This document shows positions 7,139-15,667 of a stretch of 57,745 nucleotides of DNA, one piece after another. Source of the DNA: a bacterium. Lineage in GTDB: Bacteria > RUG730 > JAAEPJ01. The translations under genes were made by a program, and so were the position numbers. Where the stretch lies: contig JAAEPJ010000192.1 of assembly GCA_024222485.1 (NCBI GenBank), positions 1 through 57,745 on the forward strand. The letters run 5' to 3'. The notes below the pieces were generated by a model. That model was not told where the DNA came from. It made no database searches and was given only the letters and a program-made list of their open reading frames with translations. Each line of letters opens with the position of its first letter. Position 1 is the stretch's first letter.

Positions 7139-9277
7139 CTAAACTATTTCTCCACCAGTTACTTTAAAATATTGGGAGTCTTTTAAGTTATACTTTAATG
7201 TTTTAAATACCATACTTATCCCCAAAATATTAATATTTTTTTTGATAAAATAATCATTCTTACCTAGATAATTATAAATACCAGCTTTCTTATCAAAACT
7301 AAAATAAACTATATCAGAATCATAAGTAAGTTTAAAAACACCTTTTTTATCTATAACTTCCAACAATAAAAAATGTGATCCATATTCTTTTTTAAAAAGT
7401 TGTTCTTGGTTAATAAAGTTATCTACCATTACTCTACCATTAAAAATATCTTGGAGAGTCCCTTTATGCCCTTCTCCAACAAGAAAAATATAGTCTGCTT
7501 TCGCTAAACCATTTTTTGAAAAGAAATAACGGTTTGCGTATTTACTATCAATACGCTTAGTAAGGGAGTTTTCCCCTGAATTAAAAAGATTTATTAAAAG
7601 GATTTTTTCATTCTGTGGCAATGAAATAGCAATAAAGTTTGCATAATCATTATTAAAAATTTCAATCTTTACAATCGGTTGTTTTGCAATTTTATAAATA
7701 AATATAGTAAATAAACACAATACTAGAAAAATTAATGTTTTTTTTAACCTTCTTATCTGTAAAATTTTAATTCTTTTTAAGTAAAGATAAACTAAAAATA
7801 AAATTAAAAAATAAGCAGGAATACAATAAAAAGAAGTTGGCATTAAAATATTAATGCCTTCTTTAAAATACATGATAATCACCATTAAATATTTCTCTAA
7901 AATATCGATAGAAATAATGGAGAAAACATTAAAACCTTTAACAAAAGTAAGAGATTGAGCCGGAAAAAGAAAGAGCAAAAATAAAGAAAGAAAAAGTCCA
8001 ATAAAACTAAGCTGAAAGACTATAACTAATAATAAAATAGCAGGCGCAAATAAAAATAAAACTGAAATATCCACCTGGTTTGAATAAAAAATACCTAAAG
8101 GAAAAATTGAAAAACAAACAATTACAAACCAAGAAGAAATAGAAAACTTAATAAATTTTGGACTATCTTGATAATTTAAATTAATTATGGGATAAACTTT
8201 CTGCAAAATAACCATTAAATATATCCAAAAAAAAACAACTACAAAAAAAATATAAAATACAGAAAGAATAAAATGAAAAAAACCAAATAAAGGCAATACT
8301 AATAATACACAAAAACACCCCCATAGCTTCCACCCTCTTAAAAACTCCGAAAATAAATTATTAAAACGCCTAAATAAACATAAAAATACAAAACTAAAAG
8401 AGATGAAATAAATAAACCATTTATTTGTAAAAATATATGGATCAATTAATAAGTTTATAAAACAACCTAAGTTAATCGCATAAATAATCGATTTTTCGAT
8501 ACTAAATCTTGTAGCAAAAACAAGAAATAAAATAACAATAATAGAAGGTGCTAGTATATCTAAACTAAAAAGATGAAGTGCATTAAGAAAAATAATAAAA
8601 ATGATAGAAAAAATATAAATAAATTTGCGTTTTAAACTTAAAGAACCTGCTAGTAAAAAAGATAATATTAATAAAAACCAAATATAAAAATGTGAATGGA
8701 TAAACAAAAAAAGAGGATTATTATGATTTTTCTCTGTTTTATAAATAATCCCCAACTCAGAAAAGTCCCCAAAAAAAATACCACGCAAAAATGCAACTTC
8801 AGATTTATGCTTTTTTATTGTTTCATCAGGATAGATTACCTTAAAAATCCGATTACGAAAAGATTTAATAATAATAAAAAACCAATTATCAACTGCAAAC
8901 TCATCATTCTTAATAGAGCTTATATCTTCAATAGTATGCGTAATATTAGCTTTAAGACCTAAACTATGTAAAAAAAACTTTTCGGACGCTGTAACCTTTC
9001 GGATAAGACCTTTAACCTCTAAAAAATCACGATATTCTGGTGGTTTTTCAAATTTATAAATTTTAAAAGGTATAAAAATATTTTTATTAAGCTGGAGGAG
9101 AACTTGGTCATTAAAAAAAATAGGTTTACTAGAGACCATTCCTTTAACTACTTTTTCTTCAAGCAGTCCAGAGTTTCCTCTATCATTTAATTTTGTCAAG
9201 TAAAAAAAAGTACCTAAAAATGCTAGAATTACAATTATAAAAATTGCTCTATTAATATTTCTAAAAATTTGAAACAT
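7139..9277 (-). CDS. Highly diverged ComEC/Rec2-like membrane protein
   Basis: The longest frame opens at a TTG (9305-9307); the ATG at 9275-9277 (MFQIFRNINRAIF) gives 712 residues and a better first membrane helix. The order matches ComEC: short N-terminal helices, an OB-like segment (KVVKGMVSSKPIFFNDQ, LEVKGLIRKV), then FLRGIFFGDFSELG, which corresponds to the LLxGLLxGD motif, and a run of about ten membrane helices. A C-terminal domain (IEIFNNDYANFIAISL, KILLINLF, KADYIFLVGEG) echoes the metallo-beta-lactamase fold. The signature SGLHxG is replaced by IHSHFYI and no HxHxDH is present. ComEC carries single-stranded DNA across the inner membrane during natural transformation; whether this version still does is open. 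Confidence 0.6.
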   Translation of the reverse strand: MFQIFRNINRAIFIIVILAFLGTFFYLTKLNDRGNSGLLEEKVVKGMVSSKPIFFNDQVLLQLNKNIFIPFKIYKFEKPPEYRDFLEVKGLIRKVTASEKFFLHSLGLKANITHTIEDISSIKNDEFAVDNWFFIIIKSFRNRIFKVIYPDETIKKHKSEVAFLRGIFFGDFSELGIIYKTEKNHNNPLFLFIHSHFYIWFLLILSFLLAGSLSLKRKFIYIFSIIFIIFLNALHLFSLDILAPSIIVILFLVFATRFSIEKSIIYAINLGCFINLLIDPYIFTNKWFIYFISFSFVFLCLFRRFNNLFSEFLRGWKLWGCFCVLLVLPLFGFFHFILSVFYIFFVVVFFWIYLMVILQKVYPIINLNYQDSPKFIKFSISSWFVIVCFSIFPLGIFYSNQVDISVLFLFAPAILLLVIVFQLSFIGLFLSLFLLFLFPAQSLTFVKGFNVFSIISIDILEKYLMVIIMYFKEGINILMPTSFYCIPAYFLILFLVYLYLKRIKILQIRRLKKTLIFLVLCLFTIFIYKIAKQPIVKIEIFNNDYANFIAISLPQNEKILLINLFNSGENSLTKRIDSKYANRYFFSKNGLAKADYIFLVGEGHKGTLQDIFNGRVMVDNFINQEQLFKKEYGSHFLLLEVIDKKGVFKLTYDSDIVYFSFDKKAGIYNYLGKNDYFIKKNINILGISMVFKTLKYNLKDSQYFKVTGGEIV

Positions 9278-9350
9278 AAATATATCTTTATCCCCTACCT
9301 TTAGCAATACATATTATTGTATTTTTCGGCTAGAAGTAAGTCTTTATCCC

Positions 9351-9674
9351 TTAAGTATTTTTCTCAATAAACTTAGAGATTACCAGCATTTCAACATTTG
9401 AAATATTATTAAAACAAAGGACTGTTAAATATTCATCACCGATTTTTTCTTGTCTAATAATATGTCCTTTGATATTTTTAAGTTGATCTTCCTCGTTAGA
9501 CAAAATGAATGAAAAAAAATGATTCGCTTCCAACTTCAATTTTGCAGTTATCATAAAAGCCATTGCTCGAGATGTAATATTTAAAATTTCACCATAAATT
9601 TTTTTCTCTTTATCATCAATAATAATTTCTATCTGTCCAGCTAAAGATAGACGCTTTTCTTGTCTTTTTCCCAT
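9351..9674 (-). CDS. PilZ-like domain protein
   Basis: This 107-residue protein has the size and order of a single PilZ domain: KRQEKRLSLAGQIEI (the RxxxR region, residues 3-17), GEILNITSRAMAFMI (the D/NxSxxG region, 29-43), then beta-strand rich FFSFILSN, IKGHIIRQEKIG and VLCFNNIS. The first motif is present (Arg4/Arg8 spacing), but the second reads NITSRA, with Thr for Ser register and no Gly, so cyclic-di-GMP binding is doubtful. The ATG (9672-9674) has AAGGAG eleven bases upstream. PilZ proteins often regulate type IV pili or motility. The neighbouring ComEC-like gene, separated by about 70 bases, makes a link with DNA uptake or pili possible but unproven. Confidence 0.6.
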   Translation of the reverse strand: MGKRQEKRLSLAGQIEIIIDDKEKKIYGEILNITSRAMAFMITAKLKLEANHFFSFILSNEEDQLKNIKGHIIRQEKIGDEYLTVLCFNNISNVEMLVISKFIEKNT

Positions 9675-9719
9675 GTGATAGGATACTCCTTAAAATAAAA
9701 TATTTAACTAATTTATTTA

Positions 9720-9776
9720 AAGGTATTCCTAAAAATACCTTCAAACATAATGAATAAAAAATTTTTATTCATTATG
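9720..9776. terminator. Two adjacent perfect inverted repeats between metF and the PilZ-like gene
   Basis: AAGGTATT (9720-9727) pairs with AATACCTT (9734-9741) around a six-base loop. Directly beside it, CATAATGAATAAAAA (9746-9760) and its exact complement (9762-9776) form a 31-base palindrome with a single central base. The position, after the metF stop on the minus strand and before the PilZ-like gene's Shine-Dalgarno, suits transcription termination. The perfect palindrome could alternatively be a protein operator. There is no long U-run after either stem on the minus strand. Confidence 0.5.
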
Positions 9777-9838
9777 ATCATATAGAATTTTAGCTAAAAT
9801 AAATAAAAAAATATTACTACTAACGATATAAACTAATG

Positions 9839-10738
9839 CTAATATAAAAAATTTGAAAAAATGAAATACTTCCTATATTCTAAAGATTTTTCAAGTATTC
9901 TAGGGATATGTTCTTCTATCCCTATAGCCATAATATGTACACCTTTGGCATGGGAGCGTAACTGTTTCACTAAATTGACCGCAATATTAATACCTTCGTT
10001 TAATTCATCCTTTGCATTTTTTAAACGCTCGAGTATCTCTTCAGGAATATATATACCAGGGATAGTGGCAATTCTCTTCGCAAAGTCATAAGACTTTAAA
10101 AGCATAACTCCTACTAAAATTTTTTGAGAAACATCAGAAGTGAGAGCATTTTTTAGCTTTAAGTATTTTTCTATTTCAAAAATAGGCTGTGTTTGAAAAA
10201 AGCTTGAACCAGCTAAATTCTTTTTAACTGCAGCATCTAATGACATTTCAAAAGGTGTTGCATTAGGATTCAATGCAGTTCCTAAGCAGAATGAAGGAGT
10301 ACCATTTAATTTTTTACCCATCATATCAAACCCGTTTTCCAAGCCTTTAATGATTTTTATAAATTCAACAGTCTCTAATTCATAAACAGGTATAGCATTT
10401 TTGTGATCGCCAATATCAGGATAATCTCCACTAATGACTAAAATATTTTCAATCCCAAGAACAGCTGCACCTAAAATATCTGATTGAAGTGCAATGGAAT
10501 TACGGTCTCTTAAGGTTATTTGATAGACGGGTTCAATATCATGATCTAAAAGCATTTTTGAAAGAGCCAATGAACTTGTACGCATTACTGCACGCTGACA
10601 ATCTGTAATATTCACAGCATCAACAAAAGGTTTTAAAATTTTTGCTTTTTGGAGCATTTTAGAAACATTTATACCTTTAGGAGGAAAAAATTCTGATGTA
10701 ATTATAAATTTATTGCTACTTAATTTTTGTTTTAGCAT
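9839..10738 (-). CDS. metF: 5,10-methylenetetrahydrofolate reductase MetF
   Basis: This 299-residue TIM-barrel flavoprotein belongs to the MetF family, which reduces methylene-tetrahydrofolate to methyl-tetrahydrofolate for methionine synthesis or one-carbon pathways. Visible landmarks are the N-terminal FIITSEFFPPKG (the conserved Glu of the E-x-x-PP motif), VDAVNITDCQRAVM, PVYQITLRDRN (the family's H/QxTCRDRN region), ILVISGDYPDIGD, FCLGTALNPNATPF, FFQTQPIFE and ILVGVMLLKS. The ATG is at 10736-10738. A 55-codon Cys-rich gene overlaps its start by 23 bases. MetF proteins with such a partner (MetV-type) are known from acetogens and relatives, where the electron donor may not be NADH; that reading is inferred from context only. 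Confidence 0.9.
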   Translation of the reverse strand: MLKQKLSSNKFIITSEFFPPKGINVSKMLQKAKILKPFVDAVNITDCQRAVMRTSSLALSKMLLDHDIEPVYQITLRDRNSIALQSDILGAAVLGIENILVISGDYPDIGDHKNAIPVYELETVEFIKIIKGLENGFDMMGKKLNGTPSFCLGTALNPNATPFEMSLDAAVKKNLAGSSFFQTQPIFEIEKYLKLKNALTSDVSQKILVGVMLLKSYDFAKRIATIPGIYIPEEILERLKNAKDELNEGINIAVNLVKQLRSHAKGVHIMAIGIEEHIPRILEKSLEYRKYFIFSNFLY

Positions 10739-10883
10739 TTTCTTTTTCTTTTTTTAATAACATTAAATAAAAAATACAGTACTTACTATAGTTTACTTCA
10801 CACATCCCATCTACAACACCACTACAAGCTGTATGTTTTTTATGTTTAGGACAAGGCTGAATTTTAGTTTTATCTATCTTCAT
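10716..10883 (-). CDS. Tiny Cys-rich MetV-like protein (MTHFR C-terminal zinc-cluster type)
   Basis: A 55-codon frame runs from ATG (10881-10883) to TAG (10716-10718). Its central part, CPKHKKHTACSGVVDGMCEV followed by NYSKYC, matches by eye the C-terminal motif of the methylenetetrahydrofolate-reductase-associated family (pattern CPKxMxxGPCGGxxxxGxCEV). The Cys residues probably bind a metal or cluster. Members are often separate genes beside metF, as here: the stop lies 23 bases inside metF, so translation is coupled. Full MetV proteins have about 200 residues; this one keeps only the Cys-motif part. A GGAAAT sequence lies about 12 bases before the ATG. The gene is small and easily missed by automatic annotation. 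Confidence 0.6.
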   Translation of the reverse strand: MKIDKTKIQPCPKHKKHTACSGVVDGMCEVNYSKYCIFYLMLLKKEKENAKTKIK

Positions 10884-10927
10884 TTTTATATATTATTTCC
10901 TATCTTAGTGTTAATTATTATTTCGAA

Positions 10928-12682
10928 CTAAACATCAAACTGAATATTATAAAGTTTAGCATAAGTTCCTGAAAAAGCCATTAACTCATCATGTGTTCCT
11001 GCTTCTTTAATATGTCCTTCCTCAACGACAAATACCTTATCCGCTTTACGGATTGTAGAAAGTCTATGAGCGACTATAAAAGTTGTTCTATTCTTCACCA
11101 AATTATTAAAAGCCTCTTGGACTAGTTTTTCAGATTCACTATCTAAAGCCGAAGTCGCTTCATCTAAAATCAAAATTGATGGGTTTTTAAGTATAGCTCG
11201 TGCAATTGCAATACGCTGTCGTTGCCCACCTGAGAGCTTTAGCCCACGCTCACCAACAATAGTTTTATATCCATCAACTTGCTCATTAATAAAGTCATGG
11301 GCATTTCCTGCCTTCGCGGCATTCATAACATCTTCAAAACTAGCTTCTAAGTTCCCATAATGAATATTCTGGTTGATTGTATCATTAAAAAGAATAATAT
11401 CTTGCGTTACAATCCCAAGCTGATTTCTTAATGAGGAAACCGTATATTCTTTAATATTTTGATCATCTATTGTTACTTGCCCTTCAATTGGATCAAAAAA
11501 CCTAGCTAGAAGGTTCATAATTGTTGACTTCCCTCCACCTGATGGTCCAACAAAAGCAACTACTTCACCTTTTTTTACTTCAAATGAAACATCTTTTAAA
11601 ACATCTGCCTGCTTCTCTTGATATTTAAATGATACATGTTCAAATCTAATACTTTTTTTAATATCCATCAAATGCTTTGCACCTTTTTTATCAAAAATAG
11701 CAATGGGATGATCTAAAACTTCAAAAACACGAGTTGCTGCCGTTAATGAGTTTTGTAAAATATTATTAAAATTAGAAAGACTTTTAATGGGAGCATATAA
11801 AGACATAATCGCAGCGACAAATGCAAAAAAATCACCTTGTGTAAGTGTCCCTCCCGTAACTTGATATCCCCCTAAAACAATAATAGTTGCAACAGCAAAA
11901 GCACCAATAAACTCCATAATTGGGGAGGTCATAGCATATACACGCATTGTACGCATAACAACATTAAAACAATTGATATTCGCTTGGTCAAAAGCATTTT
12001 TCCTTACCTTTTCTAGATGAAAGGCTTTAATAAGCTTAATGCCTGAGATATTTTCCATTAAAACATTGTAAAGATTTGCGACTTCTACCTGAACAACTTT
12101 GCTAACAGATCGTAATTTTTTACCAAAAGAAATAAAAGGATACATTGCAGCAGGTAAGACAAAGATTGCAATCAAAGCCAGTTTCCAGTTTAAACAAAAA
12201 GCAAGAACTAAAAGAGAAATAAAAGTTACCCCATCTTTCATTGCATTAGCCGGTAAAGTGCTTACAGAAGCTTGAATTACAGAAATATCATTAGTGAGAC
12301 GTGACATTAGCTTTCCCGTTGGATGGTCACTATAAAAATTCATGGAAAGATCACAAAGTTTATAAAAAAGTTCTTTACGAATATCTACAACAACCCTATT
12401 CCCAATATAAGACATTAGATAGGCTTGAATATAAGTAAATAAACCTTTTAGAAAAGTTACAATAATCACCAAGCCACCTAAAGGTAAAATCATTGCACTA
12501 TTTTTCTCTGCAAAAATATTATTTAAAACAGGTTTGATCAGCCACATAGTAAACGATGTTAAAAGAGCTACTCCAATCATAAATAACAACGCACTGACAA
12601 AGCGTGTTTTATATGGTTTAATATAAACAAATAAGCGTTGATAAATTTTTTTAGAATCTTGTGATTTTTTTAAACCCAGCAT
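10928..12682 (-). CDS. msbA: MsbA-type lipid exporter, ABC transporter with fused ATPase
   Basis: The protein has 584 residues: six membrane helices in the first 320, then an ATP-binding domain with Walker A GPSGGGKST, signature LSGGQRQR, Walker B ILILDEATSALD and the switch His in FIVAHRLSTIR. The N-terminal half includes the conserved NFYSDHPTGKLMSRLTNDIS and GIKLIKAFHLE segments of MsbA/LmrA-like exporters. In diderm bacteria MsbA flips lipid A-core across the inner membrane; waaA and a DUF374 acyltransferase elsewhere in this window support that role. Multidrug export is the alternative because the family is hard to separate by sequence. The ATG is at 12680-12682, and the downstream metV-like gene follows within 45 bases. 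Confidence 0.85.
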   Translation of the reverse strand: MLGLKKSQDSKKIYQRLFVYIKPYKTRFVSALLFMIGVALLTSFTMWLIKPVLNNIFAEKNSAMILPLGGLVIIVTFLKGLFTYIQAYLMSYIGNRVVVDIRKELFYKLCDLSMNFYSDHPTGKLMSRLTNDISVIQASVSTLPANAMKDGVTFISLLVLAFCLNWKLALIAIFVLPAAMYPFISFGKKLRSVSKVVQVEVANLYNVLMENISGIKLIKAFHLEKVRKNAFDQANINCFNVVMRTMRVYAMTSPIMEFIGAFAVATIIVLGGYQVTGGTLTQGDFFAFVAAIMSLYAPIKSLSNFNNILQNSLTAATRVFEVLDHPIAIFDKKGAKHLMDIKKSIRFEHVSFKYQEKQADVLKDVSFEVKKGEVVAFVGPSGGGKSTIMNLLARFFDPIEGQVTIDDQNIKEYTVSSLRNQLGIVTQDIILFNDTINQNIHYGNLEASFEDVMNAAKAGNAHDFINEQVDGYKTIVGERGLKLSGGQRQRIAIARAILKNPSILILDEATSALDSESEKLVQEAFNNLVKNRTTFIVAHRLSTIRKADKVFVVEEGHIKEAGTHDELMAFSGTYAKLYNIQFDV

Positions 12683-12772
12683 TGAATGTCTATCCTTATT
12701 CTATAAGTAAGCAAAATAATCAGATATCAGCTTTCATATATTCGTTTTATATCAAAAAAATATGTTTATAAA

Positions 12773-13924
12773 TTACTTTAAACTTTTCTTATAATTTTTC
12801 AAATTACTTTTCAACTCTTTCATACTATCAGAACCAAATTTAGCGAGATAAAATTCGGTTAATTTTATTGCGGCCATAGCTTCAGCAACAACAACTGCCG
12901 ATGATGCCACACTTACATCAGATCGCACAACTTCAGCTTTGACTTTTTCTTTCGTTAAAACATCTATAGATTCTAAGGGTGAAAATAATGTAGGAATTGG
13001 TTTCAATAAAATAGTAATATTAATATCTTCACCATTGGACATTCCGCCTTCAATCCCACCAGCATGATTTGTTTTATGGTAATAACCTTTCTTATCTGAA
13101 TAATAAATAGCATCATGAGCATCAGTTCCATAAATTTCATAAACATTATCTTGCCCAATAATAACATTTTTAACAGACTGAATCCCCATCATAATTTGAG
13201 AGAGCCCTGCATCAAGTCGTCTATCATATTGAATATGTGAACCAAGACCCGGAATTACACCCGTTATTTTAATACAAACTTTTCCGCCTAAAGTATCCCC
13301 ATTATTTTTTGCCTCATCAATATGTTTAATCATTTTTTCTGAAAACTTTTTAGATGGGCAACGAACAGGGGAGTCTTCGATTTTATTTTTATCAAGAAGA
13401 TTCCGTTCAAAAACACCAGCATCAACATTCCCGATTGCACGGACATAGGCAATAATATCTACATCTAACTCTTTTAAAAAGTTTTTACATATTGCCCCAA
13501 CAGCAACAAGCATCGCTGTATTTCTTGCACTAGCGCGTTCAAGAATTGGTTTTGCATCATGAATACCGTATTTAAGCATCCCAACTAAGTCAGCATGCCC
13601 TGGTCGTGGTCTAGTAATAACATCATTTTCATCAGCATCTTCAGGATAAATTGACATCTCTTTTTTACGATTTTTCCAATCAATATTTTCTACTAGAAGC
13701 CCAATAGGAGCACCTGTAGTCTTCCCCCACCTAACGCCTGAAATTATATTTACTTTATCTTTTTCTATTGACTTAGAACGCTCCCCTCTACCATGACCAA
13801 GTTGACGACGCTTTAACTCAACATTTATATCTTCTTCTAAAATTGTTAGATCATTTGGTAAGCCTTCAAGAATGGCAGCCATCATTTTACCATGAGACTC
13901 TCCACAGGTTAAAAATCGTAACAT
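12773..13924 (-). CDS. aroC: Chorismate synthase AroC
   Basis: AroC makes chorismate from EPSP using reduced FMN. The 383-residue protein shows the three family signatures: GESHGKMMAAILEGLP (residues 8-23, catalytic His11), GRGERSKSIEKDKV and SGVRWGKTTGAPIGL nearby, RPGHADLVGMLKYG and ERASARNTAMLVAVG in the middle, and AGGIEGGMSNGEDI toward the end. It is the full-length form. The ATG (13922-13924) has GGAGGG eight bases upstream, and a good promoter lies about 40 bases further up. The gene is therefore probably expressed on its own or with msbA downstream. Confidence 0.97.
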   Translation of the reverse strand: MLRFLTCGESHGKMMAAILEGLPNDLTILEEDINVELKRRQLGHGRGERSKSIEKDKVNIISGVRWGKTTGAPIGLLVENIDWKNRKKEMSIYPEDADENDVITRPRPGHADLVGMLKYGIHDAKPILERASARNTAMLVAVGAICKNFLKELDVDIIAYVRAIGNVDAGVFERNLLDKNKIEDSPVRCPSKKFSEKMIKHIDEAKNNGDTLGGKVCIKITGVIPGLGSHIQYDRRLDAGLSQIMMGIQSVKNVIIGQDNVYEIYGTDAHDAIYYSDKKGYYHKTNHAGGIEGGMSNGEDINITILLKPIPTLFSPLESIDVLTKEKVKAEVVRSDVSVASSAVVVAEAMAAIKLTEFYLAKFGSDSMKELKSNLKNYKKSLK

Positions 13925-13964
13925 TGGACATACCCTCCGTAGTTTTTTTACAAAAATATTTTTA

Positions 13965-13994
13965 ATTATACAAAAAATTCTCGTCTAAAGACAA
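13965..13994 (-). promoter_or_regulatory. Predicted sigma-70 promoter for aroC
   Basis: On the minus strand a TTGTCT box (13989-13994) and a perfect TATAAT box (13965-13970) are separated by 18 bases. The expected start of transcription is about 35 bases upstream of the aroC ATG, leaving room for the GGAGGG ribosome-binding site. Boxes this good are still common by chance in AT-rich DNA. Confidence 0.5.
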
Positions 13995-14175
13995 ATCAAA
14001 AAAACTATAAAATCTTGAAAAGAGCGCTGCACAGGCTTAATTTTTTTTGATTGTTGATTAAAATTTACTTTTTAAACCCAAAAATAGGTTTTTATTCAGT
14101 AATCTATCCCCAATATATGAATTTTCTCAATAAGATAAACAAAGTCCTATCTCCATAAATAAAACAAAATGATTC

Positions 14176-14427
14176 TTATATTGTGATATGAAACCTGTTA
14201 TTTTCATTCTTCATCTTTTTAGATAGATAATTAAACATTTCAATTTTTAGAACATCCAAACTATCCGCTAGATATAAAAATTTTCTTTCAATAAAATTAG
14301 TTGTATTATCTGCATTTAAAAAAGTTATTAAGTTTTCTACCTGATATTTAATAATACTCCCCTCAGAAAGGTTATAAACTTTATAGTCGAAAAAAAATAT
14401 TTCATGATTTTTATAGAGGATTGTATT
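14176..14427 (-). pseudogene. Start-less open frame, possible gene remnant
   Basis: The 500 bases between aroC and the tRNA hold one coding-like stretch: a minus-strand frame open for about 83 codons from after a TAA (14428-14430) to TAA at 14176-14178. It reads HEIFFFDYKVYNLSEG, then KYQVENLITFLNADN and FIERKFLYLADSLDVLKIEM. The composition is protein-like (amphipathic, with charged helices), but no ATG, GTG or TTG precedes the conserved-looking part; the first TTG comes well inside. It is either the truncated 3' end of a lost gene or chance. No family is recognised. I see nothing else between 13995 and 14175. Confidence 0.3.
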
Positions 14428-14438
14428 TTATATAAAAA

Positions 14439-14522
14439 TGCCTGGAGCGAGAGTTGAACTCGCATGGTCTTGCGACCAACGGTGTTTGAGACCGTCGTGT
14501 ATACCAATTCCACCATCCAGGC
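14439..14522 (-). tRNA. tRNA-Leu (anticodon CAA)
   Basis: The minus strand folds as a class II tRNA of 84 bases. The acceptor stem GCCTGGA/TCCAGGC is perfect, with discriminator A. The D arm is in GATGGTGGAATTGGTA, the anticodon loop CTCAAAC carries CAA (reads UUG, leucine), and a long variable arm is present as expected for Leu. The T arm holds GTTCAACTC. The 3' CCA is not encoded: the next minus-strand bases are T-rich. CCA addition therefore depends on an enzyme such as the one at 3728-5215. Confidence 0.95.
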
Positions 14523-14616
14523 ATTAAGATAATTTTTTTAGTGTTCAAAATAATAACGAATTTAAAAAATAAAGTCAAGCATGACATCAAGCATAAACGC
14601 TATCCTTGAAAAAAAC

Positions 14617-15026
14617 TTAAGACAAAACATAAGCCGAATTCTGTCACTTGTAATAATAAACAATTGTTTATATCTAAGCGGATAATCATTTATCTGGGAG
14701 ATTTATAACTAGACTAAATCTCACACGCGACCTACCCGTTGGCTCAAACAAGGGCAGCACCCTCTCACCGTCTACTTGGTCTTGCTCCGAATGAGGTTTA
14801 CCAACAGAAAGTATCACTACTCCCTGCAGTGAGCTCTTACCTCACTTTTTCAACCTTACCTGATTACTATAAAAGCATCAGGCGGTATATTTTCTATTGC
14901 ACTATCTGTCTGTAAGCCCTCTTAGGCTCACAGCCTCACTGTTAGTGAGCATTCTGCTGTATGGAGTCCGGACTTTCCTCTTTAGAAAATAAAATATTCT
15001 CTAAAGCGATTATCGTCTTGTCTTAA
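14617..15026 (-). ncRNA. rnpB: RNase P RNA, bacterial class A
   Basis: RNase P RNA is the ribozyme that removes 5' leaders from pre-tRNAs. The minus strand contains the universally conserved pieces in order: GAGGAAAGTCCGGACTCC near the 5' end, the P15 loop GTTGGTAAACCTCATTCGG with GAGCAAGACCAAGTAG, and the 3' ACAGAATTCGGCTTA. The ends TTAAGACAAGAC and GTTTTGTCTTAA pair as helix P1, which sets the limits used here at about 410 bases. P1 is followed by GTTTTTTTC, so it probably doubles as a terminator. The gene lies between fumB and tRNA-Leu, all on the same strand. Confidence 0.96.
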
Positions 15027-15052
15027 ATCAAACATTTCATTTACAATTAGAA

Positions 15053-15571
15053 TTATCGAAAAACATCTGAACCAAAAATATCTATACCAACAATCAAGGG
15101 CATATCTTCAACTTCCATGCGATAAATTGCCTCTGATAAAAATTCAGGATATGCAACCAATTCAATTTTAGTAACAGAATTAGCAAGCAAAGCTCCACAA
15201 CCACCGGGAGCAATAAAGTAAACGGCCTTATACTTTTTACAAGCATCAGCAACTAAAGCAGATCGTTTTCCTTTCCCAATCATGCCAACAGTTTGTAAAT
15301 CAGCTAACATAAATTCTACGAAATTATCCATCCGGCTACTCGTTGTTGGTCCACAGGAACCAACAATCGCCTGAGGTGGTGTAGGTGTTGGTCCTGTATA
15401 ATAGATGAATTTATCTCTTAAATCAATTGGCGCTTTCCCTGCTTCAAACATCTTTTTATGTGCGGCATCGCGTGCCGTATAAATGACACCACTTAATAAA
15501 ATTTCATCCCCTGCTATAAAGTTTTCTAAAACTTTTCTACCTTGAAGTGGAAGCTGTATTCTTTTTTTCAT
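15053..15571 (-). CDS. fumB: Fumarate hydratase class I, beta (C-terminal) subunit
   Basis: This is the small subunit of the two-subunit, iron-sulfur fumarase that interconverts fumarate and malate. The frame opens at 15592, but the ATG at 15569-15571 (MKKRIQLPL) fits family starts and leaves an AAGG upstream. Landmarks are GDEILLSGVIYTARDAAHKK, YYTGPTPT, IVGSCGPTTSSRMD and FIAPGGCGALLANSV. The result is 172 residues, a normal size. The alpha subunit gene lies 75 bases upstream on the same strand, so the pair is surely co-expressed. L-tartrate dehydratase has the same architecture, but fumarase is far more common. Confidence 0.92.
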   Translation of the reverse strand: MKKRIQLPLQGRKVLENFIAGDEILLSGVIYTARDAAHKKMFEAGKAPIDLRDKFIYYTGPTPTPPQAIVGSCGPTTSSRMDNFVEFMLADLQTVGMIGKGKRSALVADACKKYKAVYFIAPGGCGALLANSVTKIELVAYPEFLSEAIYRMEVEDMPLIVGIDIFGSDVFR

Positions 15572-15667
15572 TATATCTATAACCTTATACAAAAATTATT
15601 AATACTAATATTATTTATTCTAGCATTTCTTATTTAAATAAATGAAGTATCCCTAGGAGGTCTTCTT

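Noticed and set aside
8696-8962. Plus-strand frame of 88 residues
   Set aside because: It lies entirely inside the ComEC-like gene on the other strand and has no family features; it is a shadow frame.
15648-15665. AGGAGG-like ribosome-binding site on the plus strand
   Set aside because: No plus-strand reading frame follows; it lies in the gap between two minus-strand fumarase genes and is chance.
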